This document shows, in pieces, positions 24,729-35,862 of a stretch of DNA of 64,000 nucleotides (position 1 is the stretch's first letter; each line of letters begins with the position of its first letter). The DNA comes from Corticium candelabrum (taxonomy: Eukaryota > Porifera > Homoscleromorpha > Homosclerophorida > Plakinidae): assembly GCF_963422355.1 (NCBI RefSeq), contig NC_085093.1, forward strand, positions 3,227,503 to 3,291,502, in the 5' to 3' direction. The notes under the pieces are model-generated. The model searched no databases. It had not been told where the DNA came from and saw only the letters and a list, made by a program, of their open reading frames with translations. A program made the position numbers and the translations under genes.

Positions 24729-25646
24729 TCCAGAAAACTAGACTACGCGGTCTGACAAGATACACAGCTCATTATGGTAGGAAGACAAAGAAGAACATGT
24801 TTAGTATATATTCTTTTGTGTACAGACATGCTAGATATTACATGTATAGCCTAGACTAATGATGCTACAACTTGTTCTATGTAATTTAGCAATGAACCAT
24901 TGATAGCAGACATATCACCTCATGACATTATTTCTCTACATGTAGAGGACTAGAGATAGTTTATGAAGATACCTCTTAGCTAATTAGAAATTAATTAATA
25001 GAAAGCCTAGCAATGTGGCAGCGATTTCGCTCGTGTCTAGACGTAGCTCGACGTTACTTACCTTTTTAACCTTGATCGTAGAAGTGAATGTTGGCTCTCC
25101 TAGATAATTTGCTCATAATCTACGTCTATTTTTTTGCGACAACCCGGATTTGGACGTCATTTTGCTTCCAAGCGCGTTACTTAAAAAATCTGTGTAAAAT
25201 CCTACTAAGCAACTGTCGTTTCTAAAGTTAGGTAAATTTCTAATCACCTCATGCTACTACAATTAGACTATAATTAAATTTCTAGAATCTTCATTTGTGC
25301 CATTCCTCGTTCGCCCTGATTTTGACTGCAGCTCGGTTGAGAAATAAAGAAGTGCTCAGGAAACCGTTCACAAAATGGTACATGTCGCCATCGTTCTGTG
25401 TATTGCGGAAGACGTATTCGTTAGTTGTACGAGCACTCGATTTGTTCGATGCTCTAGGCGAAACCTCGCGCTCTGGCCTCGCAAAACAAACCTACAACGA
25501 CCCGGATGTTACAGTAAAAGTACACATTATCTACGATTATTTCTATCATCATTACATATCTTTAGGAAGGTTTTCAACTCACCCGTACTGATTCCTTGCT
25601 ACTTAAATACAACTGGCGTCTTCTGTTACTGACAAGTACGCACGCA

Positions 25647-25678
<32 letters not shown>

Positions 25679-25692
25679 CGCACGCGCGCGCG

Positions 25693-25759
<67 letters not shown>

Positions 25760-25901
25760 CTCTGCTGAGCCCTATATACTATTTACCTTAGGCTCGAGTG
25801 TCCAGCCGGTCGTCTAAATCCAAGAAGAGAAAGACCGGTTGGACACCTCAAACAGTCTTCGCGCCTTTCGTTTGGAAGTTCGAGGTCACATTCCTTAGGA
25901 T
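24729..25901. other. Intergenic, includes DCAKD 5' region
   Basis: No gene supported. A short frame near 25375-25530 has moderate coding look but no recognised similarity and no partner exon. The right end contains the compound CA/CG microsatellite. Confidence 0.55.
25637..25757. repeat. Compound (GCAC)n-(CA)n-(CG)n-(CA)n tract
   Basis: ACGC repeats pass into CA, then a pure CG run of about 20 bp, then CA again. Alternating purine-pyrimidine with a CG core favours Z-DNA. It ends about 145 bp before the DCAKD start codon. Confidence 0.95.
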
Positions 25902-26579
25902 ATGCTCGTAGTCGGACTGACCGGAGGCATTGCAACAGGAAAAAGTACAGTATCACATCTTCTACGTCGTCTTGGATGTGCTGTCATTGACGCAGACCAG
26001 ATCGCACGTCGTGTCGTGGACCCCAACAAACCCGCATGGAAAACAATCAGAAAGCAATTTGGAAACACAATCCTACTACCCGATGGAAGTATAGACAGAG
26101 AGAAGCTAGGAACGATAGTATTCAATGATTCAGCTAAGCGTCAATTATTAAACTCTTGCACACACACGCCCATTTTTCGTGAATTACTATGGCAACTGCT
26201 GGTTAATTTTATTAAAGGGGAACATCTGGTTATATTGGATGTCCCATTGTTATATGAGAGTGGAAAGCTTGTACACCTCACTCACAGGATTGTTGTTGTG
26301 GCATGCAGTCCAGAGGTCCAACTGCAAAGGCTCATGCAAAGAAATGGCCTGACTAAAGATGAAGCAATCAAGCGAGTCAATGCACAGATGCCACTCGACG
26401 AGAAGCGACGTCGAGCTACACATGTGATTGAAAACGATCAGAGTATTGAAGATACAAGGCGTCAAGTAGAGGAATTACATAGAGAATTATGTGACTCGTG
26501 GATGTATATTATAGTTAGATTTCTCATTGCACTATTCATAGCTTTTCTCATAATAGCAATTATCTCAAGTTTCTCTTAG
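25902..26579 (+). CDS. DCAKD: Dephospho-CoA kinase domain protein
   Basis: Phosphorylates the 3' hydroxyl of dephospho-CoA ribose, the last step of CoA synthesis. A single exon encodes 225 residues, close to the human protein (231). The P-loop GGIATGKST lies at about 8-16, followed by CAVIDADQIAR, LGTIVFND, the CoaE signature VILDVPLLYESGKL at about 109-122, and VNAQMPLDEKRRRATHVIEN. A C-terminal membrane helix (FLIALFIAFLIIAIISSF) matches the tail anchor of animal DCAKD, so the protein probably faces a membrane such as the outer mitochondrial one. The stop overlaps the 3' end of the opposite-strand hydrolase gene by 15 bp. The intronless structure contrasts with most neighbours. Confidence 0.96.
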   Translation: MLVVGLTGGIATGKSTVSHLLRRLGCAVIDADQIARRVVDPNKPAWKTIRKQFGNTILLPDGSIDREKLGTIVFNDSAKRQLLNSCTHTPIFRELLWQLLVNFIKGEHLVILDVPLLYESGKLVHLTHRIVVVACSPEVQLQRLMQRNGLTKDEAIKRVNAQMPLDEKRRRATHVIENDQSIEDTRRQVEELHRELCDSWMYIIVRFLIALFIAFLIIAIISSFS

Positions 26580-27968
26580 TTGACTGGATACAACAGTATC
26601 CGACTGGTTACTTATTTGAAGAAACATTGCCTCATTGCTGTGAATACGTGGCAATGTCACTACGAGTTGATCATTCTTGATGTCTACAAATTGAGTTAGA
26701 ATAACTGCCGGAGACAACAGAGCCTCCATTCCAGTAAAAGGCGACCACCAAGCTGTGAGAGCTGCTCTCTTCCATGTGGTGACATTGGCGACTGTAAGAT
26801 TAATCACAAGTCCATCTGCTCTGTCTCCAATTTGTCCAAGCAAGGCCGTGATGGTGCTGCCATTGTAGACTACAAGTCCATCTATTGCATTTTGCAGCAT
26901 TTCTCCTTCTAGAGGGTAAATGTGTCCGTTCATTTCTCCATACCATTGATATACCCACCATACAGATCGTGGCTTAAACTTACCATCAGCGGTTAGTAAT
27001 CCATCAAGAGTTTGATCCCAACATGAATCATATCGTTTATCACTCACAGGATCATACTCTCTCCAACAAGCTCGACAGGCATGGTCAACATTTAATCTCT
27101 CTAAATTTGCAAGAAAAGACACGCAAACACCAGGAGACAGTGACCCAGCTGGTCCAATTACTTCATTGTGTGCAATCTTAGGAATAAAAAGATTATGTGC
27201 AACAAGAAACGATCTGATCTGTTCATGTTGTTGAACTAAATCACTGCCATTGCTATAACCGACATGCCAACACAATATATCTGGCAACAGATTTTTCTGA
27301 GCCTGCACCAAAAGAAATTTCTGAATCCAAGGAAAGACTTTGTCATCCCATCCAAGATCTGCCACAGATGGTCCAATCACAATCAAGTCTGACTTAAACG
27401 ATTTAATGATCTGATATGCTCTTCTCCACACCTCATAAAATTGAAAAATAGATCTGTTTTCGAATCCAATATTTGGTTCATTATAGATATCCCACATAAT
27501 GTCCTCATGCCCAAGAGCCAAAGTCCATTTGACGCTAAATGTCACCACGTTCTCCCACAAAGTAAAATTTTTATTATCTCCGGGAAGAAGTGAGTCTGGC
27601 AATCCTATATGATCTCTCCAGGCAAAGTAGATATCTGAAAGAAGAAATTGTATATTTGTTCCCATAGATACCAAACGATTGACATTAGCAAAGAGCCAAG
27701 GGCAAGGAAGCTCAGAGCAATTATGATCATAAAGACGAAATCTTTCCGGTCCTCGATACATGTGGAGATGAAGAGGTCTCACAGTGTCACTAGGAGGGTA
27801 AGTGGCATTGAAAGAATGCAAGATTCCAAATGCCCGTCTTTGAAATTGCCGAACAGGCTGAGCAAGATTAGCTCGCAAATCGACAAGCATGTCATTAGAT
27901 AGAGCTAGTCCGACAGTAGACAAATACAAACACAAGGTGCAGAAAATATGACATGCCATTACGTTCAT
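26565..27968 (-). CDS. Secreted clan GH-A glycoside hydrolase (GH39-like)
   Basis: A single-exon frame of 467 residues with a signal peptide (about 1-24, ending GLALSND). A TIM-barrel pattern is visible. The acid/base Glu is in WDIYNEPN (Glu about 164), and a probable nucleophile Glu lies in PKIAHNEVIG (about 269), 105 residues later, the usual clan GH-A spacing. An HVGYSNG segment before it fits strand 6. The C-terminal 120 residues look like a beta-sandwich. GH39 (beta-xylosidase / alpha-L-iduronidase) is the closest guess, but the substrate cannot be told. Seven or so N-glycosylation sites support secretion or lysosomal location. A second in-frame Met lies three codons after the first. Confidence 0.72.
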   Translation of the reverse strand: MNVMACHIFCTLCLYLSTVGLALSNDMLVDLRANLAQPVRQFQRRAFGILHSFNATYPPSDTVRPLHLHMYRGPERFRLYDHNCSELPCPWLFANVNRLVSMGTNIQFLLSDIYFAWRDHIGLPDSLLPGDNKNFTLWENVVTFSVKWTLALGHEDIMWDIYNEPNIGFENRSIFQFYEVWRRAYQIIKSFKSDLIVIGPSVADLGWDDKVFPWIQKFLLVQAQKNLLPDILCWHVGYSNGSDLVQQHEQIRSFLVAHNLFIPKIAHNEVIGPAGSLSPGVCVSFLANLERLNVDHACRACWREYDPVSDKRYDSCWDQTLDGLLTADGKFKPRSVWWVYQWYGEMNGHIYPLEGEMLQNAIDGLVVYNGSTITALLGQIGDRADGLVINLTVANVTTWKRAALTAWWSPFTGMEALLSPAVILTQFVDIKNDQLVVTLPRIHSNEAMFLQISNQSDTVVSSQLRET

Positions 27969-29230
27969 CCGGGCATAAAAATGAATCTGGGTCTCCGAGG
28001 TCGCGTGAGTGTTTCTGTCATTGCATGTACAGTTTGGTTTGCATGTCGCACGTCAGGCAGTTGGGCGGAGCTTGCACGGTAGAACAAATTCTTCATTCAT
28101 ATGGAAATGAAAGTTGCTTAGTAGATTGTTGTTTGCCATTAATTAACCTGTCTGTGTCAAGGCTACCTGATGTCAATATTCCCGTCAGCACAGATCTTGT
28201 CTACCGTCATACCGTTTCATGATCAGCTATGACAATATATTGCTATGGCTATCAGTTCACATTTCAAATTTTGAGCAAGTGTCCATCTACTAAACAACAG
28301 CACTGGCCATGGAGTCATTGGAAGGGGACTATATATAAGCCATGATTTATTTTGTCAGACTCTATAAATGGTAAATAGGATACACTACAAATTCTTCTCT
28401 GCCCAGTAATTAGACAAATGCTACAGAAAAATGATTGACTATGGCTCCAATCTTTTCTATCTAAGGACTTGAGATGAATCAACTGAGATTGCTTCAAAAT
28501 ACATAACAATGAAATACTGTATTAGCAAGTAAAATATCAGGTAGCAGCTAAAGTCCTATATGCTTCTTGAGCTGTTCTAGTGAACTAATGCAACAGTAAA
28601 CGTTCAAGAAATACAAAGCCCTTTACCTGATAGTGAAGACAAACATGATTAAGAAAGATCAGCTTTCTTTGCTTATATGATCATTTCTCTGCTTCTTCTA
28701 GTAAGTATACACACCGATCACAAGAAACAATTCTTAGATATGAAGTTTCTGTATACCCATTAAATCTCAGAATGGTTGGTGTCAGACATGTAGATAATAA
28801 CTAACAATAAATAGGCTGTCCTGTAGAGTTGATACTGTTAATTAATTGACATTCAAACTTGCAAAATGTAAACTGTTCCCAGGCATCTCTTAATTAAAGC
28901 AAATTCCACTCCACTAAAATACACACATCACCTTGCAGTACACATGCCATCCTTAATTAAGAACAATTCAAATTCATTTTGCAGTAGTACATCAAGTATG
29001 TTGCATGGCAAACCACCATGACACTGCCTAAAATGGTTGCTTAAGTTAATCAATCAATGGCCAATGCAATTGCAAAGAGTGTTCAATTAAGAGAAAAACC
29101 ATGATTTACAGTCATCACAGACATTTTAAAGACAAACAATAACTGTGTTAACCGGTTTCTCTACATAGAGATATATTCTAGCAAAGATGGATGAACTGTA
29201 TATGTTCTGACCATGCCCTAGTATCTGCTG
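27969..29230. other. Intergenic, no gene seen
   Basis: AT-rich unique sequence between the glycoside hydrolase start and the NPLOC4 3' end. It must contain the hydrolase promoter. No repeat or coding signal was recognised. Confidence 0.6.
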
Positions 29231-30225
29231 TTATCCTTGTCTTGGAGAGTCACAAATCTGACAAATGGTTTCATTTCCTCTGTTCATGTATGTGCACCGA
29301 TGACAAGACCAGGCTTGAAGTTGTGGTGGTGGTGTTATTATAGGTGGCCCACGACCAGTCATGCTGACTGTCACAAGAAAAGACAATAATGTTTACAACA
29401 TTTTGATATGTCATTGTTGGCTCACATTGTTCGACCAAACATTCAACTGTCTTCCATGCATCACGTTCATTCCACTGGTATATGACTGGATCATCATGAT
29501 TGCAAATTGCCTCACACAGTTCTTTTACATATGGCTACAGCATCAAACTGACTCACTACGACTTGAAGATGACATAAATCGCACTACAATTTACACAGTA
29601 ACAGTAGACAATTTCTTAGTTCAGATATAGAGATGAGTCAAGAGATTCAACATTCCTGTAGCTTCTTTTTGGAAAATTTTGAATATAATTACATAATTAA
29701 GTTACCTTATTAATATGCCAATTCATACACACTACAGTTATACAAAAATAGAGTCACTTAGACACACACACACAGTGGCAGTGACCCGTAATTTCAAAAG
29801 TGGTCCGGCATAACACTCGCTAAAAGGGTGTGGTCAAAGAATAGCATGTAAAGAGAACAGCCTTCCAGCTTAGTGTTAGATAATAATTTGCTGTACAACA
29901 GGCCCTTGAATAATTGCTTTTGTTGATCAACAATTACTGTAATATGTGGCTAAGCAATGACCTCAGGGCAGCGTAAATAGCAACTAATTAAGTCAAGCTG
30001 CTCTAATGTAGTTTTGTTTTGAGTATACATATACTGAGTACACAAAATCGCCTATATTTCAACCGGAAGTTTGGGCAATCGCCGACTGTCGGAAATACTT
30101 TTGAAAGATGGTCTGTAGAAAAGCAGACCAACTGCATGGACCGGTTCCTATGGCCCTGAATATAGGCCTCTGTACAAAGTTCACTCTAGACAATGTGGTC
30201 TGGCTCCTAGGGCCCTGCACCACAT

Positions 30226-30316
<91 letters not shown>

Positions 30317-32858
30317 AATACAACAATGACCAAATCATTTCACTATAAGTGTGCTCATGAATTCACAAGCAGCTGCATATAATGTTCTAATACCCTGTTG
30401 TCCACAAGAATGCTTACAACCCAAGCCGAACAAGCCAACCCTGTGCCAAACAATGAAACCAGCCTCCCTTCACACAATACTCCTAGAAAGCAAGCCAGCA
30501 CGAGGTGGTGGGTGTGTTAGTACATCCTCTAATATTTCAGTCACAGCTGCTGTAGAAACATTCACACTATACCTTCTGCTTTTGGGTTGGTAACAAACTG
30601 TTTGCATTACAAAATTATGTAACTACACATACAAAGAGCTGTTGCTCAATGTTCTATTCCTAAAGCCTTACCCTGATTACATCTACAGATGGAGCTGTTG
30701 AAAGGTAGAGAATCAAATGAAAATCAGTGATGGTAGATACAAAATGGTCTTTCGGCTGATGCGATAGATACTGAGCAAACTCATCAAAATTCTACATAAA
30801 CAAGCACGTTGTAAATATACATTGTCTCTTTGTTCTCAATATTTCAATGCACTTGCAACTGTCCAATATCAGTACGATTCTCAACAGGAAATGGTTTTCC
30901 GACTCCACATTGGAACATGGGCCGAGGATCCTGAGGAAACGCAGCTGGCATCTGAACACAAAGCAAGATGTAAGAAAGCAACAGCATGTGACTGCCTGGA
31001 CTTACATCAACTATGAGATACTCCACTGGCAAAGGCCTCGCCACTTTGTACGCCTCCTTCTCCTACATATATATATATATAACTACCTTCACGTAAAAGA
31101 AATTAACTAAATGATTAACTGGTTATAGCATGTTTCAGAACGGATTTAGTAAAATGTGTTTCACATGTGGTAATTAAATTTCAAGTTAACACAGGCGAGT
31201 GACAGCAGTACCATACAACCTACTGTTGTACTCATTTGCAACTGTGTCTTCCATCTTCTATCTCTAGTTGTCAGGAATTGAGTTTTACCAATTAAAATGT
31301 GCAAGTCTGTCACCATGCTATTTTTGCTCAGAGATTTCATCTGCTTGGCAATTGATAATTAATAATTCAATTTGCCTGGGCAAAGCACAAGCAAATCAGC
31401 TAGTCTACTATTTCTAAGTGTAACATTATATATTACAATAATCTCTAAGCTTTTTTAGAATTTTAATCCTATGCCAACAAACGAGTTCTTACATTTGTGT
31501 CACCCAGTCACCAATCCCAATCAGTTACTTGCTCTGCTGAGATCCAATCAGCAACTCAATCAAACATTTACTTAATGCAACATAGGAAGATGTACCAATA
31601 CAACTCAAGCAGAAAATTGTACACATTAAAACATAGACTCTGCTAAATTGTCGTTACCTCACTAATGATGACTGAATAAGTCAATCAAACGTTTAATTAA
31701 TACAACATACAAAGACCTACTAATATAACTCAAAACAGAAAATTTGTACACATTAAAACATAGAGTCTGCTAAATTGTTGTTACCTCACTAATTATGACT
31801 GACTAGCACAACTAAGAAACAACAAAAAAAGAAATTGAGTTGTGTTACCTTATAAATGACGTCTGGAACATACTGACCCTCATCTGATTCTCGAATGTAA
31901 CCAAGTTCTGGTGCGTCAATAGTTGGCACGAGGTAGTTTTCTTGCACCAGTGTCATTGCCTGGTTGGTTACCTACAACACAAACTCATAACCATAACACT
32001 AGTAAACCCACTGTTTACCAACAGCACAGTTTCCTACAAATGGCACATATTCATTGGCAGATCTGTTCTAAACATTTGTGACTTACATGTATATACAACT
32101 GATATACAAACAAGCATGACATTGCATAAATTAAAATAAATTCAAAGACATAGATATTTTGCCAAAACCACAATTAAAATACAAACTGGAAATTCCAAAA
32201 ATTTCAGTGTTTTCAAGTTTGAACCCAATGCTGCAACAGTAAAATTCAATAGCCACAAAACTTTACACAAGCCTAGAAATCATGCTAGTTGTTTCATAGC
32301 AAATGACTTAATATCACTTGATTTAATAATAAAATCTCACTTGATATCCTTCAAATGAAATCTGCTCATCTGAATTTCCTACAGATACAATCCAATAGAA
32401 TACAGACATCAGCTATCTCTCCGACTTGTTCTACCTGTTATAACAACAGTCACAAACTTTGAACCAAATATTCCTGAAGCAACGTGTCTGCAAGCGTTCG
32501 GATGTTGGAGTTGAAAGTCAGCAGCCATAATGCATTCCTCTGCAGTCAGAAAGTATGTGTCCTACACAACACTGATTAGTCATAGAAAATGTAAGTAGAA
32601 GATGTCAAGCGACTCCATGTCTTTTGAACATGACTTTGCCTTGTTGCCCTGGCAGTGCTTCTAAATCAGTAAATATCCAGCCAATCTAACATTGTTATAA
32701 CTATATTTGATGCCCAAAATGCAGATGCAATGTATATCACATACGCGATGTAAGCCTAAGTGAGAGGCAACCTCGTTCACAATTTCTGCCTGTTCATCTT
32801 CTAGAAGCACAATGCTTGAAGCTGTAGTGTCCTGTAAGCAACAAATAAATAATGCAAG

Positions 32859-32893
<35 letters not shown>

Positions 32894-35775
32894 CACACTA
32901 GATAAACAGAAACAAAGAAACACAGGTAAACATAAAAATTACATATCAGGGTACCTGAGGTGGTTCATAGATGGCAGCAACAACAGCTTTGATTCCTAGT
33001 GGTACATCTCTATGAACCTCATACCGACCATATAAGAAACCCAATCTCTATTTCACCAAACAATACTAGCAATAATCACCACACTGACTAGCACTGTACA
33101 ATCACCTGTTTCCCACCATGCCTCCAATAATCAATAAATCTGTCTACCAATCCAGGGTCCTCAAACATAATGTTATCCACATGACGATATTCCTAAAAAC
33201 ACAGAAACACTGCTACGACAAACACAAGTACAGTGTTAACAATGCAAACAATAGTATCAACTTCAATAATTTAATCTACTATATTACATCTTCCTCATGC
33301 TCAGTGCATTTGTACTAATGTTCTGAAAAATTTGTTCTTTTAACATGTGCAAACAAACAGCTGACAGACAGAGACAAACAGATAAATAACAAACACAGAT
33401 AAATAACAAACAAACACACACACACACACACAATGAACAAATACATTAAAAACAAGTAAACAAACAGAAGGAAGACATTATAAGAAAGCCACTATTAATG
33501 CTAAAACTTTAATAATGACAGTATTTCTGGCATGCATTTTCACCTGTCGCTTGAGAGTGATTGTGCTAGGTAACTCCTGCCATGTGTCTCCAGATTTGTT
33601 AGTTCTCATCTTTCCTGTCGACGAAACACTTTCTAGAAATGCATACTTTCCTCTAAATTGATAAAATATACAACAGTCGGTCGAATGACAATAAAATAAA
33701 ACACAAAAGTTGAGTACTTATCTACACCACTTTGCTGCTTTCTCAAATAAGAATGAAATGACAGATACTTGATAGGTGGATCTCGACTTTTCAAGTACTC
33801 TTCATCAAATGGCTATATGAAATAGACACTTAACACAGCCAAATCAATTAGAGTGCATCTGTTGTGTTGCTTATATCTCTATCTGTCTACTTCTCTCCCT
33901 CTCCCTCTCCCTTAAACTCCTTTCTCTCTCTTTCAGTTGACCTGCCTATGTGGACATTAATGTATCTGTTTCTTTGTCTAGCTGTTCAAGCATCCACCTG
34001 CCTGCCTGTATCTTCACCCAAACACTCACATCAACTGGAAGACAGTGAACACATTTTCCTTGTGGGCCATGACGACATCTATAAATACAAATTCATAACA
34101 AAAATATTTCAAAACACCTCAACACCCTCTATGCTTACAACTGAGCATCTCTCTCTCTTTCAATTCTTCCACTTTCCTTTGAAAGTAAAACATCCACTTC
34201 ATCCTCTTTCACACCTTGAACCGATCCAGCCTCTGCATCAGTTGATGAACTACTAGTGTCCATAGCACGCTGTTCTGGCAATGCAATAAAAACCATGTCT
34301 CCATGTCTAGTAGAAAGACACCAATTTAATAAAACACACCACTGATGTTTCAACAAACAGTAGAATACTAATACATGTATCTATACTTTCAAGTTCAATT
34401 TCAGGTTGATCAGATCAGTTTGCCCAATAGCTTTGTTGTTCAAATTATACAAACAAGAAACGTCACAAATAGATAGACAAACAAACTAAATCATAGATTC
34501 AATGATCAAGCAAGGTGCTAATAAATAAAAAAACTCAAGCTCACATAAACTAGAAAAATGAGCAGGAATTCAGCAAAAAAGTAAAAAGCCACCAATGGTC
34601 ATTAATGCTGCAGAAATATAACAACAAACAGATCGATACAACTGCTACACAGATGGTCTAACTACATGACAAATGCACACGTCTACACACAGAATAAAAC
34701 AATTCCTGTTCACCTCAAGCCTGCAGATGACAAAGGCTTTTTTGTACAAGGAAAAAGCACTGTGCTGTTTCGATCTCGACAAACAGACCAATTGCTGTGA
34801 TTGACATTAAGTCCAAACTCTTCAGCAATCTAATGGACAAAGCACAAATTTCTGTTTATTCTGCAATAAACAAACTTTAAACTATCCAATCAATTTCTTT
34901 AGTGTATCTCACTATATGAAATGTAAAATCAAAGCAAAATTTCCATACATAAATTTGTCATATCCATGCATATACTACTGGTAACTAGTATTTTTCAAAC
35001 ACTATTATTTTCTTCTAATTAGTTTCGTGATCAAATAGTATCCAAATTCTTTAGGACAGTAGTTTCAAACAACGTGCATCAAAATGAGATTTAACACATC
35101 ACTTCTCTACAACTGTGCAACCAACAGTTAGTTGCCTGTCAATTTGTCTACATTTCTGCTTCAGCAACTTTTAGTTCTAGCAAACTCTGAACAATGACAC
35201 ACATTCAAGAGACTTTCAAACTATAAAACTACATTACCCTGAAAGAAGAAACTTGTGCGGGAGATAAACTGTGCTTTTTCTAGAAACATCACTACTTGTG
35301 CGGAATTAATTTGTGCGACAATAAGACCATGCGCAATAAGATCATGCGCAAAGGAAAACTATATGTGGAATTTACTTTGTGTGATGGGCTTGTGATCGCA
35401 AAATCGCACGAAATTTTCTCCCGCACAAATTCCTCCTTTCAGGGTATCAAGTCGAAGTTAATATTAACAAAAGTTTCAATAGTTCGGTCACCCCTCATTA
35501 GATAGGAAAGCTAAACTTTTAACAAGTTCAACATCACAGCTTATTCCGTCACTGACGAATAAACCTGCACAACTAGAGCATCTCCCCAACACAATATTGT
35601 AGCATCGCACTAGAGCAACTGACTTTCATCCAAAGAGTTCGACATGTCTCTGAGGGCAAAACATCTATTCGCTTTGTTCCTTCTCTTGACTGTATTCTTA
35701 TTATCTATCAAAACAAAGCGACATATCAACGAGCACAACACTCCTCACGTATTCTTCATGCACGGCACAAACCAT
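29231..35775 (-). CDS. NPLOC4: Nuclear protein localization protein 4 homologue (p97/VCP cofactor)
   Basis: With UFD1 it recruits p97/VCP to ubiquitinated substrates. Exons: 35749-35775 (tentative first), 35624-35704, 34714-34829, 34139-34306, 34030-34078, 33728-33812, 33544-33650, 33106-33192, 32955-33047, 32745-32831, 32614-32685, 32435-32561, 32341-32378, 31849-31971, 31006-31062, 30853-30951, 30672-30791, 29426-29534, 29231-29367. The parts are a UBX-like domain ([19 protein letters not shown]), the first zinc site [15 protein letters not shown], then [19 protein letters not shown], the MPN-like core ([50 protein letters not shown] type [12 protein letters not shown]), and a C-terminal NZF ([22 protein letters not shown]). 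Cysteines expected between the first zinc site and ITLKRQ are absent. The NZF ubiquitin-binding TY pair is kept. Confidence 0.94.
30233..30314. repeat. (CA)n microsatellite
   Basis: About 80 bp of uninterrupted CA in an NPLOC4 intron. Confidence 0.97.
31370..31403. other. Possible weak Helitron-like 3' terminus
   Basis: TTTGCCTGGGCAAAGCACAA, then CAAATCAGCTAG followed by T, resembles the ends at 23382 and 57199, but the stem is eroded. It lies in an NPLOC4 intron. The similarity is short and may be chance. Confidence 0.3.
35237..35444. mobile_element. 208-bp MITE, CCCTGAAAG termini, TA TSD
   Basis: The ends CCCTGAAAGAAGAAACTTGT and the inverted CCCTGAAAGGAGGAATTTGT are followed on both arms by GCGGGAGA. 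TA flanks both sides (35235-35236, 35445-35446). Internal repeats of a TTTGTGCG-like motif resemble those of the elements at 46419 and 50827. It lies in an NPLOC4 intron. Confidence 0.86.
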
Positions 35776-35862
35776 TGCTAACTTTCATTACAACTCTGCG
35801 CATGGGAACGAGCCTCGGCTACCAGCTATTCGTGCGCGAGAATTTTCAAATAAGTGTGACGG
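35776..35862. promoter_or_regulatory. 87-bp bidirectional spacer NPLOC4 / DTD2
   Basis: Only 87 bp separate the inferred NPLOC4 start (35775) from the DTD2 start (35863), so both core promoters and both 5' leaders must overlap here or in the first exons. The NPLOC4 first exon is inferred from splice fit (a nine-codon exon ending TAC before GTGAGG), so the exact spacing depends on that call. Confidence 0.6.

Noticed and set aside
25375-25632. Frame upstream of DCAKD
   Set aside because: No similarity, no partner exon, and it runs into a microsatellite.
29760-30230. Possible MITE in the last large NPLOC4 intron
   Set aside because: Short inverted words are present, but no consistent termini or target duplication.
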